A DNA stretch of 64,000 nucleotides, taken from Gelatoporia subvermispora B (lineage: Eukaryota > Basidiomycota > Agaricomycetes > Polyporales > Gelatoporiaceae). Shown piece after piece: positions 53,701-64,000 of this stretch. The DNA is taken from positions 118,864-182,863 of the forward strand of contig KB445795.1 in NCBI GenBank assembly GCA_000320605.2, in the 5' to 3' direction. The position numbers were made by a program, and so were the translations under genes. Position 1 is the stretch's first letter. The number at the start of each line of letters is the position of its first letter. The notes below the pieces were generated by a model. It saw nothing but the letters and a program-made list of their open reading frames with translations, did no database searches and was not told the origin of the DNA.

Positions 53701-54495
53701 CTAAAATACATACGGAATCAACCTGTATTGAGTCTTCTGCGCCCACGCATCCCACTGCTCCCTGAACTCCTTCCTCAATACCTCGTCCTCAACTCTGACA
53801 CGCCAGACGATCAGCGCGGGGGCGATGAGCCACTCCGCTGCCCACTGCACCGCGACGGTCTTCCCAAGCGACGTCGCCCAGAGTCCGCACTCGCGCCACC
53901 ATGAGCCTGCGCCGAAGAGCCCGAGCACGTTCCCGATGCCCATCATGAGCAGCCCGGTGTAGCTCGGGTGCCGCACTACCGCGTACGGGCCTGTAGTTAC
54001 TAGCTTGTGGTTATTGCGCAGAGAGAGCTCCCAGGTGAAGTATTGCCCGAGCTCGCGGTGGCATGCGATGCGCGTGAAGCCACCCGCGCACATGAGGATG
54101 CACCCGAGCAGGAAAGTAGAGGTGATGCGGATGTGTGTTGCGGTTGGTGCGACGGCTGGGACGAGAATTGAGAGCACGCGCTGCGCGAGTGGCGAATCGG
54201 AGTGTGACGCAAGAATGACTGCGCTTTCGCCGAGCACGTTGCTCCATAGGACAGCCTATAGTAAAAGTAGGTGAATAGATGTCATGTGGATTTCGAGATC
54301 GGTCGATACGCTACTTGCCTTCAGTCCTAAGGAAATGGCCGTACTGACAGCTCGATGCGAGAGAATGTCTGTGGCCCCGAAGCGGTTTGCTTCTATTGTC
54401 TTTGCAGGGGGATTCGGAGGAGTGAGACCAGCATGAGTAAGTGTTGCAGATGCAAAAAGAAGAGGAATCTTCAGCAGCGGCAAAGAGGACGCCAT
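53701..54495 (-). CDS. Isoprenylcysteine carboxyl methyltransferase family protein
   Basis: Membrane methyltransferase of the Ste14/ICMT type, which methylates C-terminal prenylated cysteines of CaaX proteins in the ER. Exon 1 is 54495-54319, exon 2 54255-53701, 244 codons together. Hydrophobic N-terminus (LPLLKIPLLFASATLTHAGL), several membrane segments, then the signature HKLVTTGPYAVVRHPSYTG and the C-terminal RVRVEDEVLRKEFREQWDAWAQKT. The RHP.Y.G and E..L...F...W motifs bind S-adenosylmethionine and the membrane substrate. The intron uses a GC donor (GCAAGT), since only that splice keeps the frame into AVLWSNVLG. Basidiomycetes often have several such genes, so this need not be the STE14 orthologue. 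Confidence 0.85.
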
Positions 54496-55762
54496 GATCT
54501 AGAGTCAAAGCCTCTTCATTGGAATTTAGTTGGACGCTTTGTGAGCTGAATATCATAGCGAAAACTGCTTTTATATTCGAGTAGGATGCGATAGCCGCGA
54601 GGGTCGCCAGACATCCGAGGCAGCGCGGTCATCGCCCTGACGTATTTTGTCGTACATTCGAGCAAGCTCGCCGACGAAAACGGGCTGGTAGGGCTGGTGA
54701 TCCGGCGTGTAACTAGAGGCTCCGAGCTTGAAAGAACTCGCGCTCGGAGAAACACGGTAGCAACATCGAGCCTGGAGAAGTCGCTGGTAGCCGACACGCT
54801 ATGATGTCACCGCCAGCGTGAATAGCAACGCATCCGAGTCCTGTGCGAAGGACACAGACGCTATGGAAAGTTACCGTATATCTGTTCGAGAAAGTTTGGT
54901 GCTAAAAGTGCTATACTGGTCGAAACCTCCTCGAGTAATATGAAGCGACTTCAGAGCTGGTAGCTGGGACAGCGGAACGAGTCATAATCTATCCTCGATA
55001 TCTCTCAAAACGTCACGTGGAAGGCCAAATATTTGTTCGCAGTGGCTCGTCACAGAAACTTACATTTTCAAGTTGGTAATGATATCGTATGGCAGCCGGC
55101 TGGCTTCATCAGAAGCATAGTGCGTTTACTTTGGCCTCGCTTCTCCTGCTCTAGTCTCCCGATCGGAAAATACGAAAGTCAAAATGAGACTGTGCTGATG
55201 CTCTAAAGCTGGCTCATTCAAAGCTTGGAGAAACCGCTACACTGTAGCGGACGATGCGAGGAGCGCACTACAATAGGAGACCTTTGGCCTTGAAGGCACA
55301 CACGAATGACCAATGTGTTACAATCTGCTGCGCGACGACTCGATATGCTACAGTATCTTCGATATCAACCCTACCGTCTTTCGATATGCTCGATCTTCTC
55401 GCTGTAGAGCACGTCAGCAATAAATAGTAGAGTTCGGAGTTCGCATACACATGAAGTGATTGGCAACAGGGCACTACAAACGTCTTCCACCACCTCGTCA
55501 TTTTAGCTTGCTCTCCCGGAATCATCACAGTGCACTCGCTGCTTTAACCTTGAAGTATAATTTGGCTCGGATTTTAGTCCAGATATCAGTGTATACGAAA
55601 GAAAAAAGAGCGCCCGTGGCATCTGTATACGTGTAGAGGCTACACACTGAGCTCCGGGTTTTTCGTATTGCCGATGGAATGATAACGACATCGGAAGGTA
55701 AATCTCGGGCTACTTTATAAAGACTAGGTCCCGTGATGTCGACAGTCTGAGAAAAGTCGCGC
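54496..55762. other. Intergenic stretch, no supported gene
   Basis: Only short frames on either strand, none with a domain or a paired exon. The 5' promoter of the ICMT-like gene must lie next to 54496 and that of the next gene just before 55831. Confidence 0.5.
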
Positions 55763-55769
55763 TATAAAT
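55763..55769 (+). promoter_or_regulatory. TATA box of the 55831 gene
   Basis: TATAAAT is followed by a C/T-rich leader (CCTCCTTGCTTTCCCTCCTC) and the ATG 62 bp downstream. TATA plus pyrimidine-rich leader is the common layout of basidiomycete promoters. Confidence 0.6.
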
Positions 55770-55830
55770 TCCCGCCGTCTCCTGTTGACCTCCTTGCTTT
55801 CCCTCCTCACTTTCCCCCACAAGCAAACCT

Positions 55831-56793
55831 ATGTCGATCTTTGGGAACTACATGTTCACACAGAAGCAGCAGCAACAGCTGCTCGAACGAGTGCTTGAGC
55901 CATCTGGTATGACTATTGATGGACTAGCGCAGCGGATGGTTGGCTATATACGCATCCACCTCTTATCCGCTAGCGTGCTCGCCACCGACCGACCCAGGAT
56001 GATGCAGCTGAAGGCAAACTTGCTTGATCCCGAAATTGAGCCGGAGATTGTCACAATGGAGATCGGCGAGTTTTCGCTGCAGACTTCCGCCGTCCCCCTA
56101 CCCGAACATCGCCATCCGGATGAAGTGAGGGAGATATTGGCGCAGCACGATGAATAAGCCCCAGTCATTCGAAGAGTACGTGTTCATCCTATTGATGCAA
56201 TATAAGTGTCTCATTTCCACGAAGTCACTTTTGGCGAACTACATATACTGTGGATAGCTCTCGTCTCCTTGCCCAGTATATGATCGACCCTCCGCTGCGG
56301 GCTATGCCTGATGCAAGGCGTGCTTATATCAGGCGCCTCGCTCAGCTGTAAGTGCCTGTGCTGTTTGCACCTGTTCGTGCGCATGCTCAGTCGCATCGCC
56401 AGCAAAGACCTGATGATACGGAAGGAGTTCCCCGGGCGATTTGAGAACGCGCGGAAAGTCGCCGAGGTTGCTTTAGGCAAGCCACCGGGCCGTGCCTCGG
56501 TGGTAGTCTTCCGCCCGCTCAGTCCAACGGCGGCCCTCCGCCCCATAACGCATGAGCGCGCCAGTAGCCTTGTTCAGGATACTAAGAAGGCAAGTGTGCT
56601 CCAACTCAGGTTGGCGGTGGACTATGATGGTCGGTGCGAAGAAGATGATATCGACCCTCGCCTCTGGACGGTGGCCGCTGTGAACTATCACTTGTTGACG
56701 TACAGCGTTGTCTTCGCAGAGAGTCAGACTGAGATGGAGGTGACACAAGAGGAGCTTCTCCGGTTATTCATTGACAGCGAAGAGATAATTTGA
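55831..56793 (+). CDS. Protein of unknown function, 4 exons
   Basis: Exons 55831-56124, 56165-56175, 56258-56347 and 56391-56793 join in frame to 265 residues. The second exon is only 11 nt and the first intron only 40 nt (GTGAGG...CCCCAG). The N-terminus is MSIFGNYMFTQKQQQQLLERVL. Further on come LKANLLDPEIEPEIVTMEIG, SRLLAQYMIDPPLRAMPDARRAYIRRL, then RFENARKVAEVALGKPPGRASVVVF and an acidic end. I see no known domain, no signal peptide and no membrane segment. Without splicing, the region reads as two ORFs overlapping by 8 nt (stop 56155-56157, second ATG 56150). I prefer splicing because it gives one continuous, evenly coding protein. Confidence 0.65.
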
Positions 56794-57260
56794 TAGAGCG
56801 CCCGATACTTTGTCCCCGTCTCTGCCCATCGATTTGTTCTCATCTTCGATTTATATGTTCGGGTTTGTTTGTTCTTCTGCGAAGCTTGTAGATCCTTGTT
56901 ACCGCCCCACGCCACAATTTTTTTATTCCATAAACGATTTGCAAGGGCAGCCTGATGACGAGAATCTACACTATGATACAAGGCTGTATTATATGGGGGC
57001 CATCTCACAGATAATACAATGTACTGTCCTTCAGAATTGACCAGGTCCTATCGCAAATGTCGGCTCATAACAAAGGATCCAACATAAGAGACGTACGGAA
57101 TCCGTAACCGCCCATCCCTTCACTGTACGCGTTCATGCTATATTTTTGGCCCACTCGCTGAACATCACGTTGTGCAGGACTCAGTCGTTTCTGCACTGGC
57201 CATTCGTGAAGTCGCTAATTGTACAAGAGGAAAAGTACGTCGAGTTGCTAATGTTCTGTC
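56794..57260. other. Intergenic, no supported gene
   Basis: A T-rich 3' region of the upstream gene followed by sequence without clear coding signal. A short frame at 57172-57387 overlaps the start of the next candidate in another frame. Confidence 0.4.
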
Positions 57261-58024
57261 ATGCGCTCACGTCGAAAGAAGCTTGTCATCCGGGTCAGTC
57301 GCGAACATGGCGATCTGGCTCGGGAATTGCTGTGCAGTCTGCGGGTTCGGCGGAAAGGAGCCTCGGAGACAACCCGTCGCCCACTAGAGCCAGATTATTC
57401 GCGCTTTTTCAGTGTCATAGTGGTATCTCACTCGTCATGGTGGGGCACGCACCAAAGCTGCGCTGGGAGAACGTCCGGAAGAGCCGCGGGAGGCTGTCTT
57501 GGCGTGCTTCTAGAATCCGGCTCACGTCCGTCAAGATGATCGGACGCACCTCGAAGGGGCCGAAGAGAAATTTGCCAAACAGGCCGGGCAGAGGACAGTC
57601 ACGCCGTCGCTAGAGCCCGTATCTCCGGTCTATGTCGAACCTAGTCTTGAAAACCCTTTCGAAGATACACGCAAGGCCGTAGAAGTGTACATTACGCCTG
57701 CGTCTCGAGGACAGTATAATTGTACCACCACTAGTCAGTGGACATAACCTGTATCGGCGAAGCAGGAGTAAAAGGGTATCAGGAGATGCTGAACTTAATC
57801 TTGAGATCGCTGAGGCTTGGCCAGCCTTACTTGGCAACATATCGGACGCGACTGCACCAGTCGCACTCGGGGGGACATCAGGAAAACATCGCGTTGACTT
57901 TGACGCCTTCTACCTGCCTTTCGAGGCTTGCTGGCGTCTTCACCGCCCTGTTGCACGCCAAAAAGGCGCCAAAGCCGCGCCCAAGGACCAAAAAGGCAGG
58001 CAAGTAAGACGGATGTTCTCCTGA
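57261..58024 (+). CDS. Possible gene of unknown function, damaged or wrongly joined
   Basis: Coding-like blocks on the + strand: MRSRRKKLVIRVSREHGDLA (57261 onward), LGERPEEPREAVLACF (about 57465-57515), then after an in-frame TAG (or an intron ending in TTCTAG) QDDRTHLEGAEEKFAKQ and EPVSPVYVEPSLENPFEDTR (to about 57740). After an intron ending in ATCAG (about 57780) come LNLEIAEAWPALLGNISD and HRVDFDAFYLPFEACWRLHR, stop TGA at 58022-58024. The blocks have even composition and acidic/aromatic patterning typical of protein, but I do not recognise them. Either a splice structure I cannot resolve or a pseudogene. Confidence 0.4.
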
Positions 58025-59266
58025 TGGAGTGAGGACGAGCTCGATGACGCCACAGGTACTGGGTGCAGGGCCGGCGACAGTCAACTGGGAGATGCAGAAC
58101 AAGATGGTTGAAAACAGCAACATCGTAGCAAGCTCTCGACCTGATGCTTGGTCTGAGGTTTGTGTAATCGTAGAGGGCGCTAGGAAGAAATGTGACGCAT
58201 TAGCTGCGCGAAATACATGAGAGCCATCGTCAAGCCGTCAACGTTGGAGGTGGTGGGTTTTGGAAATGAGGTGATGTCGTGTCGCGCATGAGGAGTGCCA
58301 CAAGACCATGCTGATGTTGATATTGTCAAAACATGTCTTCGCAGGTTGCCGTCGGCTTCACTCCTCGAGACGAAGAATTTCATAGGCATCCTGTTCAGCG
58401 ACTCGACAGTGTGGCGATGCAGCCTGATCTGTACACGACGATCTCAGCACGTTCAAGAACGCAGGAAGGGGATCGGCGCTGCGTATCAATTTGACGAATT
58501 TGAGTGGCATGCAGTGTCGGGAAGCGCAGAGAGAACGGCAACGCCAGTGGAGGAAGATGATCGCGCCACGCGTACATAGACGAGCGGGACCAAACTGACG
58601 TCATTCTCGCCCTCACAGCCACAGCCGCGTTTCGATCTCGCACACAAATATTCGGCGATATAAGGTTCATTTCGTGCATTGGCTGCTCCGGCTCCCATCC
58701 TATGTTCGCGTCAGAACTAGGTCATGCGGTTTTCCTGATATCATGGTATGGATCCTCAAGGAGCTTGGATATTCGCTGCTGAAGCGCTGATACCTGAGCA
58801 CGAACAAGTCTGTGCGATGTATTTCGTCCATACCGGCTCACGTCCTGAGCAGCGTACACACCTTTTCCCTCGTAGTTTGAACTCCACAGTATGTCGATGT
58901 TATATATGAAGTACCGATGTGGTTGAAGCATCGCTCAATGGCGAATAAAATTACGATTGGTAAAGTATGCCTGAGGGTATACAACGGCGTGTTGCCTAAA
59001 TGCCTATCCCCTGATGTCAATCTCTGCGAATCATTAGACCAGATCGCGATTTGCAATCCTCCTGCCCCGGTTATGGTCTCCCTTACTATATTACTTTCCA
59101 AACTCTTCATCTACCTCTTGCGTGAAGTAGAGGCTCTGGTGTGCTACGGCGGCGTGTCGTCGCCCTGCTATGTGAGATATCCCGCGCCGGATGGTGTGTG
59201 TTGGGCGCGAGCACATCTGCTGAGTGGATAGTTCGTTATTTGGCTCGTCAAAACAGTGGCGACGGG
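58025..59266. other. Intergenic stretch, no supported gene
   Basis: Frames of up to 104 codons lie on both strands, without domains or supportable exon joins. Nothing repeat-like stands out. Confidence 0.45.
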
Positions 59267-60145
59267 CTATTGAGCCTCCACGACGGGTGGTGATGGTGTA
59301 GTTTGCAGGGTCGCAACCTGCTCTCTGCAGGAATGCGCGTCGGCAGGACTCTGTGTCCCTGAGTTGGACCGTGATCTTGGAAGAGCATGCGCATCCTCCC
59401 CCTCTTCCCCGCTCTGATCTGCATCCACTTCTTGCACATTCACCGCGACCTCCACGCAATCCCGCGCGTCCGAGACCTGCTCTGCAGCCTCCTCCCGTTC
59501 CTTTTCATTCATCGCGGCACTTTCCTTTTCGTCTCGCGCTCCGTCCGCATCTTGCTCAGAACTTGCAGAGTGAGACTTGTCTTTCCGCTTGTCTTTCGCC
59601 GAAACACGCCTCCACAACGACTTGCCCGCGCCCTTCATCAGCTTCCCGAGCGACGCCAGTGCTTCTTCCGTCGGGTCCGGTCTCCTCCTCCGTCTGATCA
59701 CCAGGGGATCCTCCCCCTCCTCCTCGTCCGCGTCCGGGTCACGGCCATCGTGTGCATGCCGGACATCCTCCTGGTGGAAGTGCACCTCGCCCTCCTCGGT
59801 ACCCCAGCCGGCCGCATCGGGGTGCGCTTGGAGGAGCTCTCCCTGCTCGCGGAGCATGCGGCGCTGGCGCAGCATACGAGAGCGCGCGGCGACGCCGAGC
59901 TGGACGGAGGACTTGCGCCGGCGCGGCTCGATCGCGGGGAGCGGCGCGAAGCGCACGCTGCCGTTGCCCCGCTCGGGGAGCGTGCACGCGGAGGCGGTGC
60001 GCAGGATGCTGGGGGTACGACTTGCGGAGCACTCAAGCGAGAGAGAAGTCGAGGAGGAGCGGGTGGAGGAGGCGAGTGGTGGGGGGATGGACGAGCTTGA
60101 GTCGCGCGAGGACTCGGCGGAGGATGAGGAGGGCGAGTCTGGCAT
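59267..60145 (-). CDS. Conserved-looking protein of unknown function, intronless
   Basis: Single open frame of 292 residues from ATG 60143-60145 to the stop at 59267-59269. A Ser-rich N-terminus is followed by TPSILRTASACTLPERGNGSVRFAPLP, a block reminiscent of short linear docking motifs. Then come the basic helical stretch GVAARSRMLRQRRMLREQGE, an acidic linker (DADEEEGEDPLVIRRRRRPD), LGKLMKGAGKSLWRRVSAKDKRKDK and a disordered acidic tail. Codon use is strongly G+C-biased, like neighbouring true genes. No domain or membrane segment. It is probably a disordered regulator; I cannot name it. It is divergent from IML1, with 741 bp between starts. Confidence 0.65.
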   Translation of the reverse strand: MPDSPSSSSAESSRDSSSSIPPPLASSTRSSSTSLSLECSASRTPSILRTASACTLPERGNGSVRFAPLPAIEPRRRKSSVQLGVAARSRMLRQRRMLREQGELLQAHPDAAGWGTEEGEVHFHQEDVRHAHDGRDPDADEEEGEDPLVIRRRRRPDPTEEALASLGKLMKGAGKSLWRRVSAKDKRKDKSHSASSEQDADGARDEKESAAMNEKEREEAAEQVSDARDCVEVAVNVQEVDADQSGEEGEDAHALPRSRSNSGTQSPADAHSCREQVATLQTTPSPPVVEAQ

Positions 60146-60886
60146 GCGTGGTACAAGCTACTCCTGCGTGGTATCGTCGAGCGTGTGTAGTATGTGAGTA
60201 CGGTTGTGAGTTGTGAGTGGGAGCGCAACGAAGAGAAGACCGGTGGCAGAAGTGTGTCACAGCAGGATAGATACGAATAAGAAAGCGAGCGGATACGAGC
60301 TTGTCCTCCTGCGTGGCGGCTGTGCGAGAGCCCGTCGTCGAGGTGTAAATGAAGATAAGGAGGTGAAAGGGAAGGACGGAAGAAAAGGGAGGACGAGGGG
60401 CGTCGCGTTTGATGGAGACCTCGACGTCGAGGTCGTTGGCGACGGCCCATGATCCGCTTCCGGGTGAAGCATTTCGCTGACATAAGCCATGACTGCCCGC
60501 TATGGCAGTCAGACGCGTCCGACGAGCCGACGTTCCTCTCCTCAAACCCTCCGTCCGACGCCAGGCAACGCCTCCCAAGGCACGACGCGTCCGGCGCCGT
60601 GCTATATCGCCAATTACTGCGTTTCTGGCGGATGCTGTGTTCTGATCATCAATTGACGGCGCAGCGCTGCTACTAGTGTGGTCGATCATTATTACCACTG
60701 ATAGACTCGCACTCGGTGAGCCCATTGCTCACCTCCGCTACATATCACCACCATTAATATCTGACCAGATCCATCGGCAGACGATCCAGCTGAACCGCCG
60801 GGACGCACCCAGCCTGGCCGTGCACCACGCCTGCATGTGAAGCTGCCGCCCGACATCCCTGAGCGCACCATATCGACCGACCAGCC
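60146..60886. other. Shared 5' region of the 59267 gene and IML1
   Basis: No supported gene. Open frames here are antisense shadows or low-complexity. The stretch must contain both promoters; no strong TATA box is evident. Confidence 0.45.
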
Positions 60887-63800
60887 ATGTCCCTCTCGCG
60901 CCCCGAGTCGCAGGCCTCGCAGGCCGGCGGGCGTCGTCGCTCGAACACCGTACGCTCCCTCCACGCGCCCCCGCCCGTTCTCGCGCCACCCCTCCGCATC
61001 GGCGACAGCAAGACACTCACGACGTGGGTGCACGACCCGCGCGAGTCCCCGCACGTCACGCTCAACCCGCACCACTGGCCCGGCGTCGTCGAGGGCGACA
61101 TGATCCGCGTATGCCCTGGCAGTGCGGACACTGCGGACGAGGCGGATGGCTTCTTGTTCATCGTCGTGAGAGATGAGGGTGTGCTGCGGCATCAGCTCCA
61201 GGTAGTTATCTGCGTCCATCGTTGTGGTCTGCGTTTTATTTTGCTGAGACGAGGGGCACGGATGCATGGGGTCCTCCGTTGAGACGAAGGCGGATCGCGC
61301 TGATCCAGGCGTGTACTGCCGGAGCGAGACAAACACGTGTTAGCTGATTCGGGTTCTAGTCGTGCCTCGAGTCTCGGAGGACACGGGACGTGGCTGGGCT
61401 TGCAATACGCTGAGGAGTGTTTGTCTGAGCTCGGAAGAAAATTGGATCTTCCACTCGTGCCTGGGGATAAGTTCTCACCGGATGCACTCAGCTGGGTCTC
61501 GAGCATGGATTGCGACATAAATGACAGTTCGTTATCATCCTGCTCCGCAATCCTGGTTTGTTGTGGTCTGCTGTGGCGTGTGTGCGCTGCAGCAGCGGAA
61601 CCGACTTTTCCTCCTCACCTTTGTCTCCTACTCCCGCTGCCAGTCAGTGACAACGAACTTGTCGTGATCTGCCAGCGCTGTTAGTTGCGTTTCATAGGGC
61701 TCGACATAATCTATCTCCGCCCAGAGGTGCATCCAATCAGCATCCGTGCACGATGATGATCTGCGATCTCTGAGTAATGCAAGCAGTATGTGGAGTATAT
61801 ATGGGGCTGGGAACCGGAACACAACGCAGATGGCAATTCGTTATCACCGGCCCAAGAGCTAGTTCATTCTGTGGCTCGCTTGGCATCCGGGTGTTGCAGA
61901 GCGGATTCGGGATGGGTGATCACATTCCGGAATCAAAAGGTGCTTGAGGAAATCGAGACTGTCGTATGCGAATGACCTTCCTTTCCCTCCCGACGTTGCG
62001 CTATCCCGACAAGAACTGATGAGCCTATACCTCCAGGTCTCCGTGCCCCATCCAGTAGCGGACAAATTTGGCATAAGAAATAACGGCGAAGTCACGCTGA
62101 CAAAGGTACTATTCGACGGGGTCAAGATTACTCAGCAGGTCCTGAGAAATCTCGTCAGATAGATAAATCAAAATGCTGCGCAGATTACATCGAGTTGACG
62201 TTCCAAGACCAATATTTGGGACGCAACGAGATGTGGCGTCTAGAACGCCACCTTGTCGGCCAGTGTGTCTGGCTCGAGCAGGAAATCTCCTTCATCGGTG
62301 TCATCGGCGCGAGAGTGCAAGCGATCTTCATCGATGGCAAAGAGGTATGGACTTTGTCTGACACCGTGTACAAATTGCTCATATCACGGCAGGTCCCCGC
62401 AGCGTACGTGACGTCCGCAACGAAGCTTGTGTACCGCTCGCTCTCCGCCAAGGCTACGATCTTCATCCAGGTGTGCCGCGAATTGTGGGAGTTCGCGAGC
62501 GACGGCGAGCGGTACAACGAGAAGATCGTGCACTCGTTCCTCCCGGCGCTCTTTGGCAAATGGCGCGAGGCCGGTACAACGCACATCGTCACGATCGTGC
62601 TGATCTCGCGCGTGTTCTACGACAGCTCTGAGATTGAGTACGCCGCGGGCCCGCTGCGGCGGGACGACGAGGGGCGGTCGTACAAGGACTTTTTCAAGGT
62701 GATCACGGACCTCGAAGTGCTGTACGACTGGAAGCCGACGCTCGTCGCGCTGAAGGACTCCTTCTGGGCGTTCCAGCACGACATCCTCCTCGCGCACCAC
62801 CACCACCGCGCGGGGCTCTCGTCATCGCCGCAGGCGCAGGCGCAGACAGACCACGTGCGGCTCGTCGGGCAGCTCTCGTACGCGCACGACGGGCCCGTGC
62901 TCGAGGCGCTCAACCTCGGGCTCAACCCCGGCGAGACGCACTACGTCGACCGCTCGCTCTCGCTCACGGGCGCGGCGACGATTGTGGTCACGCCCGGCAC
63001 GGGCTACTTCCGCGTGTCGAAGCAGCTCCTGCGCCTCACGACGACGCGCCTGCTCGACCAGGGCTTTGCGCTCGACATTGTGTCCCTCGCGAAGGCGCCG
63101 CTGCACCAGAGCCCGATCTTCGCGTTCCAGGGCCTGGAACCGCAGGCACGGGCGGATGCGGGCAAGCTGGGGTCCAGAGCGCTGGACCCATTATGGGGCT
63201 GCGATGAGGAGTCGTCGGATAGTGTGATTCGCCGGAAAGCCACGTTCTGGTGGGAGCCGTTCTGGATGTCGATATCGTTCTGGGACAAGCAGATGGATCT
63301 TCCGTTCAGAAAGGACAGGTAAGTCTCTGATCTGTACCAGTGGATTTCATGTCTCAAATTTTCAACACCAGATTCGTCGCACGAGCTAAAATGCACGAGA
63401 TTGAGATGCTGGGACTGCTGGATTACGATGTGCTGTCGAACATCAAGGTTCCCTTCCTCCCAGAACCGCTGGGCAGCTCCATCCTCGATTCTGAGCCGCA
63501 GATCATCTCTCAGGAAGAGGCTGACAAGTTCGACATGGACATTTTCGCAGCTCCTGAGCCAAAGCCCGCACTGAACGCCCGCAGCTCTATTGTATCCACG
63601 TCCGGTATCTCAGCATTACATGCGTCCCTGCGGTCGAACGAGCTGCGACGATCGACCTCAAGCCGCGTCTCAGAGCTTTTCAGAGTTCATCCACCTATTG
63701 AAGAGGACCCTCAGCCCAACCACTCAGAGCAGATGATCGATGTTCAATCATCGGAGGCGGAGAAACGCCTGTCTGCAGCGATGCTTGACGTCCTCAGTAC

Positions 63801-64000
63801 ATCTCCCTCACAGTCTTCGATCCGCTCTATGCGATCTTCCCGGTCCCAGAGGAGTGCAAACTCCGCTGAATCATCCAGTCTGGTGGATGGGTCAAGCCGA
63901 AAGAAGTCAAAGTTCTCTACGTCATGGCTTTTCAGCCCATTCCGTAGCGCTCTCAGCCAGCCGCAGACATCCACAGTATTAGCATCGGGCATTGCAAGTT
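60887..64000 (+). CDS. IML1: IML1/DEPDC5, GATOR1/SEACIT complex subunit, 5' part
   Basis: GTPase-activating subunit that restrains TORC1 at the vacuole when amino acids are low. Exons 60887-61201, 62037-62105, 62159-62344, 62393-63318 and 63372 to beyond the window end; all joins keep the frame. The N-terminal domain has LTTWVHDPRESPHVTLNPHHW and VSVPHPVADKFGIRNNGEVTLTK. Then comes the Iml1 core: KCCADYIELTFQDQYLGRNEMWRL, VGQCVWLEQEISFIG, KLVYRSLSAKATIFIQVCRELW, HSFLPALFGKW and THIVTIVLISRVFY, all matching yeast/animal Iml1. Later, ATIVVTPGTGYFRVSKQLL and WWEPFWMSISFWDKQMDL. The last visible part is a Ser-rich linker. DEP and C-terminal domains lie outside. Intron 1 is 835 bp while the others are about 50. 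Confidence 0.92.
61202..62036 (+). other. Oversized first intron of IML1 with coding-like content
   Basis: GTAGTT...CTCCAG, 835 bp; the other introns of the gene are 48-53 bp. On the + strand it holds a frame with HGTWLGLQYAEECLSELGRK and LVPGDKFSPDALSWVSSMD (about 61375-61510). Further blocks read VHSVARLASGCCRADSGWVI and NQKVLEEIETVV (about 61867-61972). I do not recognise the protein. This looks like a host-gene fragment carried into the intron, perhaps by a small mobile element, though no terminal repeats were found. Confidence 0.5.

Noticed and set aside
57878..58123. Minus-strand ORF with a signal-peptide-like start (MLLFSTILFCISQLTVAG)
   Set aside because: It is opposite a better plus-strand coding block, and no second exon or domain supports it.

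Overview
The window is nuclear DNA from a basidiomycete fungus, most likely an Agaricomycete. Genes have many 40-70 bp GT-AG introns. The mobile elements are of kinds typical of mushroom-forming fungi (a Plavaka/KDZ transposon, a Helitron with an N-terminal DUF6570-type region). A fungal STAND (NACHT-ankyrin) gene and conserved eukaryotic housekeeping genes are present. No prokaryotic features were seen. All assignments come from reading translations and motifs; no database search was run.

Left part, transposons (1-31 kb). A Ty3-type LTR retrotransposon spans 552-18512. Its two 171-bp LTRs look identical, and it has gag, a textbook -1 frameshift module, pol and a third ORF. Its RNase H coding region is split exactly in frame by a 10.8-kb Plavaka (EnSpm/CACTA-like) DNA transposon at 5077-15908. 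That transposon has terminal inverted repeats, a 2-bp target duplication, a spliced transposase gene, a degraded copied segment of the splicing-factor gene SF3B1 (HSH155), and a passenger gene resembling the DUF6698 family. From 21.6 to 29.1 kb lies a Helitron: a Rep/HUH-helicase reading frame cut by one TGA, and a divergently transcribed spliced gene that appears to share its promoter.

Middle (31.6-36.9 kb): a large minus-strand STAND NTPase with NACHT P-loop and about 16 ankyrin repeats, some nearly identical at DNA level, plus an apparent frameshift in its N-terminal part. It is flanked by gene-poor, repeat-containing DNA.

Right part, housekeeping (39-64 kb): RPL7 (with an intronic box C/D snoRNA candidate), MED16, the proteasome assembly chaperone PSMG3/PBA3, an NCE101-like small protein, the NatB subunit NAA25/MDM20, RPA2 followed in tandem by a divergent RPA2 paralogue, an ICMT/STE14-like methyltransferase, three genes of unknown function, and the 5' part of IML1/DEPDC5, which runs off the window end. 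Several neighbours are divergent pairs with short shared promoters (MED16/PSMG3, Helitron auxiliary/Rep).
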